This document shows positions 43,494-45,084 of a stretch of DNA of 45,084 bases, piece by piece (position 1 is the first letter of the stretch; the number at the start of each line of letters is the position of its first letter). The position numbers and the translations under genes were made by a program. The notes below the pieces were generated by a model. The model ran no database searches. It saw only the letters and a program-made list of their open reading frames with translations, and was not told where the DNA came from. Source of the stretch: Nostoc indistinguendum CM1-VF10 (GTDB lineage: Bacteria > Cyanobacteriota > Cyanobacteriia > Cyanobacteriales > Nostocaceae); assembly GCA_019359215.1 (NCBI GenBank), contig JAHHHS010000061.1, positions 1 to 45,084 on the forward strand, given 5' to 3'.

Positions 43494-44321
43494 ATGACTA
43501 TCTCAGAAGTTGAGCTAAAGCCTTGTTTCCTAACTCCTAAACGAGTAAAGCCAGAGTATCCACTGTTGGTATATTTGCCAGGAATGGATGGAACAGGTCA
43601 ACTATTGCGATCGCAAACCGCAGGATTAGAAACTGGCTTTGATGTCCGTTGTTTGGCGATCCCACGCAAAGACCTTAACACTTGGGATGTACTAGCTAAG
43701 AGTGTATTGGACTTGATCCACGCTGAGTTAGAAAAAAGCTCTCAGAGGTCAGTTTACCTATGTGGCGAGTCGTTTGGTGGTTGTTTGGCAATGAAAGTGG
43801 CGATCCAAAGGCCGCATTTATTTAAGCGAATTATCTTAATTAACCCAGCATCCGCCTTTCGTCTTCGCCCTTGGTTGAATTGGGCATCCCAACTTACTTA
43901 CTTGGTGCCATCAGAGTTGTATGATGTTGGCGCACTGGGATTATTGCCGTTTTTAGCATCTTTGCAACGCATTTCTCGGAGCGATCGCCATGAACTGCTA
44001 AAAACTATGCGTTCTGTCCCTTCAGAAACCGTTCTTTGGCGGTTGTCTTTACTGCGAGAGTTTGAAGTTGATGAAGAACAGTTAAGTCGCTTAACTCAAC
44101 CAGTTTTATTGATTGCCGGTGGTAGCGATCGCCTTTTGCCTTCTGTAACTGAAGTGAAGCGGATAGGTAATATCTTAGCAAATGCCAAAATTTTGGTGCT
44201 GCCCGATTGCGGACACGCTTGCTTGCTAGAGGAAGATATTAATCTTTATGAAATTCTTAAGGTTAACGACTTCTTAGAAGGTAATGCTGATATAGGTAGG
44301 GGGCTAGAAGTGAGAGGGTAG
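43494..44321 (+). CDS. Alpha/beta hydrolase (phytyl-ester-synthase-like hydrolase domain)
   Basis: A 275-residue alpha/beta hydrolase. It has LVYLPGMDGTGQLL with the oxyanion-loop Gly residues, YLCGESFGGCLAMKVA with nucleophile Ser93, IAGGSDRLLP with Asp212 and PDCGHACLLEE with His241. The YLPGMDGTG and GESFGG pair is the form seen in the hydrolase half of plant phytyl-ester synthase/diacylglycerol-acyltransferase proteins. It probably acts on an acyl lipid, but the substrate is not known. The ATG at 43494 lies inside a TGACTAA tandem repeat. A later start would remove part of the N-terminal strand, so I keep it. It follows an LPLAT acyltransferase gene on the same strand. Confidence 0.83.
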   Translation: MTISEVELKPCFLTPKRVKPEYPLLVYLPGMDGTGQLLRSQTAGLETGFDVRCLAIPRKDLNTWDVLAKSVLDLIHAELEKSSQRSVYLCGESFGGCLAMKVAIQRPHLFKRIILINPASAFRLRPWLNWASQLTYLVPSELYDVGALGLLPFLASLQRISRSDRHELLKTMRSVPSETVLWRLSLLREFEVDEEQLSRLTQPVLLIAGGSDRLLPSVTEVKRIGNILANAKILVLPDCGHACLLEEDINLYEILKVNDFLEGNADIGRGLEVRG

Positions 44322-44371
44322 GGTGAGGCGCAATCTCATCAGAAATTAATTAAACAAACTCAAAACCTACT

Positions 44372-44620
44372 ATGACCAAAACAACTGTCAAACTGCAAAT
44401 TCCTTTTGAATCACTTCTAGATGCCATTGCCAACCTTGCTTTAGAAGAAAAACATCAACTGTGGTAATTGTTAAATGACGAAATTAATCAAAGCGAAGGA
44501 AATTTATTTCCAGAAGACTCTTATGATTGGGGTTCTCAAGGACAGCCAAAAGGCAAGCCAGTAGAATATATCCCTGGAGTTGGGCTAAAAGTTGTTGGTG
44601 GCAAGAATGCTCCAACCTGA
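44372..44620 (+). pseudogene. Antitoxin gene with an in-frame stop
   Basis: From ATG at 44372 the frame reads TTVKLQIPFESLLDAIANLA and EEKHQLW, then TAA at 44465-44467 (codon 32). Beyond it, in the same frame, it continues sensibly as LLNDEINQSEGNLFPEDSYD up to EYIPGVGLKVVGGKNAPT and TGA at 44618. A one-base change (GAA to TAA) would explain the break. The 3' end overlaps the toxin start at 44607. This is the antitoxin layout of the MazF/PemK pairs common in cyanobacteria. Confidence 0.75.
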
Positions 44621-45014
44621 TTTGCTTGAATGTGGCGACGTAGTTATAGTAAGTTTGCCTATTAGTACTCCTAGAGGACGTGAACAGCAAGGAACTCGAC
44701 CTGCTGTAGTGGTCGGTATACCTTGGGGAGAAGTCCGCTATCCAATGCTAATGATTGCACCTTTAACTACCCAGAGTGGTTCTTGGGCGTTCAATAATCC
44801 TAGCTTATATCCGCGTTTGTTAGCCGATGCTGGTGGTTTGTCTCTGTCTTCCATTGTCTTACTAGATTAAACGCGGGGATTAGATATAAATCGAGTTTTG
44901 GCGTATTCGGGAACACTCACCCCTGAGCAATATGTTCCTATTTTTGAAGGATTAAGACAGTCAGTAGACCGAAAAGTTTGGCGATCGCTCTGTAATGAAT
45001 GCCTATCCCAGTAA
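44607..45014 (+). pseudogene. MazF/PemK-type toxin gene with an in-frame stop
   Basis: MLQPDLLECGDVVIVSLPIS and GTRPAVVVGIPW are the first strands of a MazF/PemK toxin. SIVLLD near residue 82-87 is followed by TAA at 44868-44870 (codon 88). The same frame then continues TRGLDINRVLAYSGTLTPEQ to a natural TAA at 45012. Family members read SIVLLDQTRxxD here, so CAA to TAA is a likely single substitution. Truncation removes the last strand and helix, so activity is doubtful. The start at 44607 overlaps the broken antitoxin by 14 bp. Confidence 0.78.
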
Positions 45015-45084
45015 AATTTTGCTTAATACTTATAATTTTAAATACTAGTGTCGAGAAGCTCTCTTGGACTCAGAATATAAGTAA

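Noticed and set aside
43460..43499. Possible CRISPR-like array from the TGACTAA units
   Set aside because: The units are 7 bp and contiguous with no spacers; it is a short tandem repeat typical of Nostoc.

Overview
The window reads as chromosome from a filamentous, heterocyst-forming type cyanobacterium (Nostoc/Anabaena group). The evidence is the very frequent HIP1 octamer GCGATCGC, short tandemly repeated repeats between genes, a hormogonium polysaccharide (hps) gene set with pseudopilins, and cyanobacterial families such as DUF4079, DUF1997, DUF4126, HpsJ and LptC. No tRNA, rRNA, CRISPR array or prophage was recognised. All calls were made by reading the sequence; no database search was run.

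Left end (1-9.4 kb): accessory DNA. A broken DDE transposase fragment abuts an AT-rich DUF262 gene that has lost its N-terminus. Next come two overlapping minus-strand genes, a stand-alone AAA/STAND-type ATPase and a 1706-residue STAND NTPase with TPR-like region, coiled coil, membrane segment and 14 WD40 repeats. This pair is the best candidate for a conflict or signalling system. An apparently intact MazF/PemK-type toxin pair follows, then a DUF4126 gene broken by a stop and a frameshift.

metH (9.7-13.3 kb) is an intact B12-dependent methionine synthase.

Polysaccharide region (13.4-24.9 kb): four minus-strand glycosyltransferase genes (one frameshifted, two tandem HpsE-like) diverge from a plus-strand hps series: an hpsA remnant, hpsB, hpsC, hpsD, a TIGR04282-type transferase, hpsJ and a GT2. 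The hpsA remnant keeps only the C-terminal part and is further split by a 99-bp MITE with a 10-bp target duplication. Two copies of a second MITE (about 167 bp, 8-bp duplications) lie in opposite orientation on either side of hpsC-hpsD. The locus therefore looks rearranged and partly decayed.

Housekeeping region (25-45 kb): DUF502, nusB, ftsY, then 1.5 kb without a protein gene that holds a candidate structured RNA; a GAF-PP2C phosphatase; a third MITE and an orphan terminator; an ankyrin protein; DUF4079, DUF1997, an NAD(P)-binding SDR, a lysozyme-like protein with a likely CTG start, menH, a CsoR/InrS-type metal sensor, lptC coupled to a LabA-like NYN gene, metG, and an acyltransferase next to an alpha/beta hydrolase. 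At the right edge a second toxin-antitoxin pair carries one nonsense codon in each gene.
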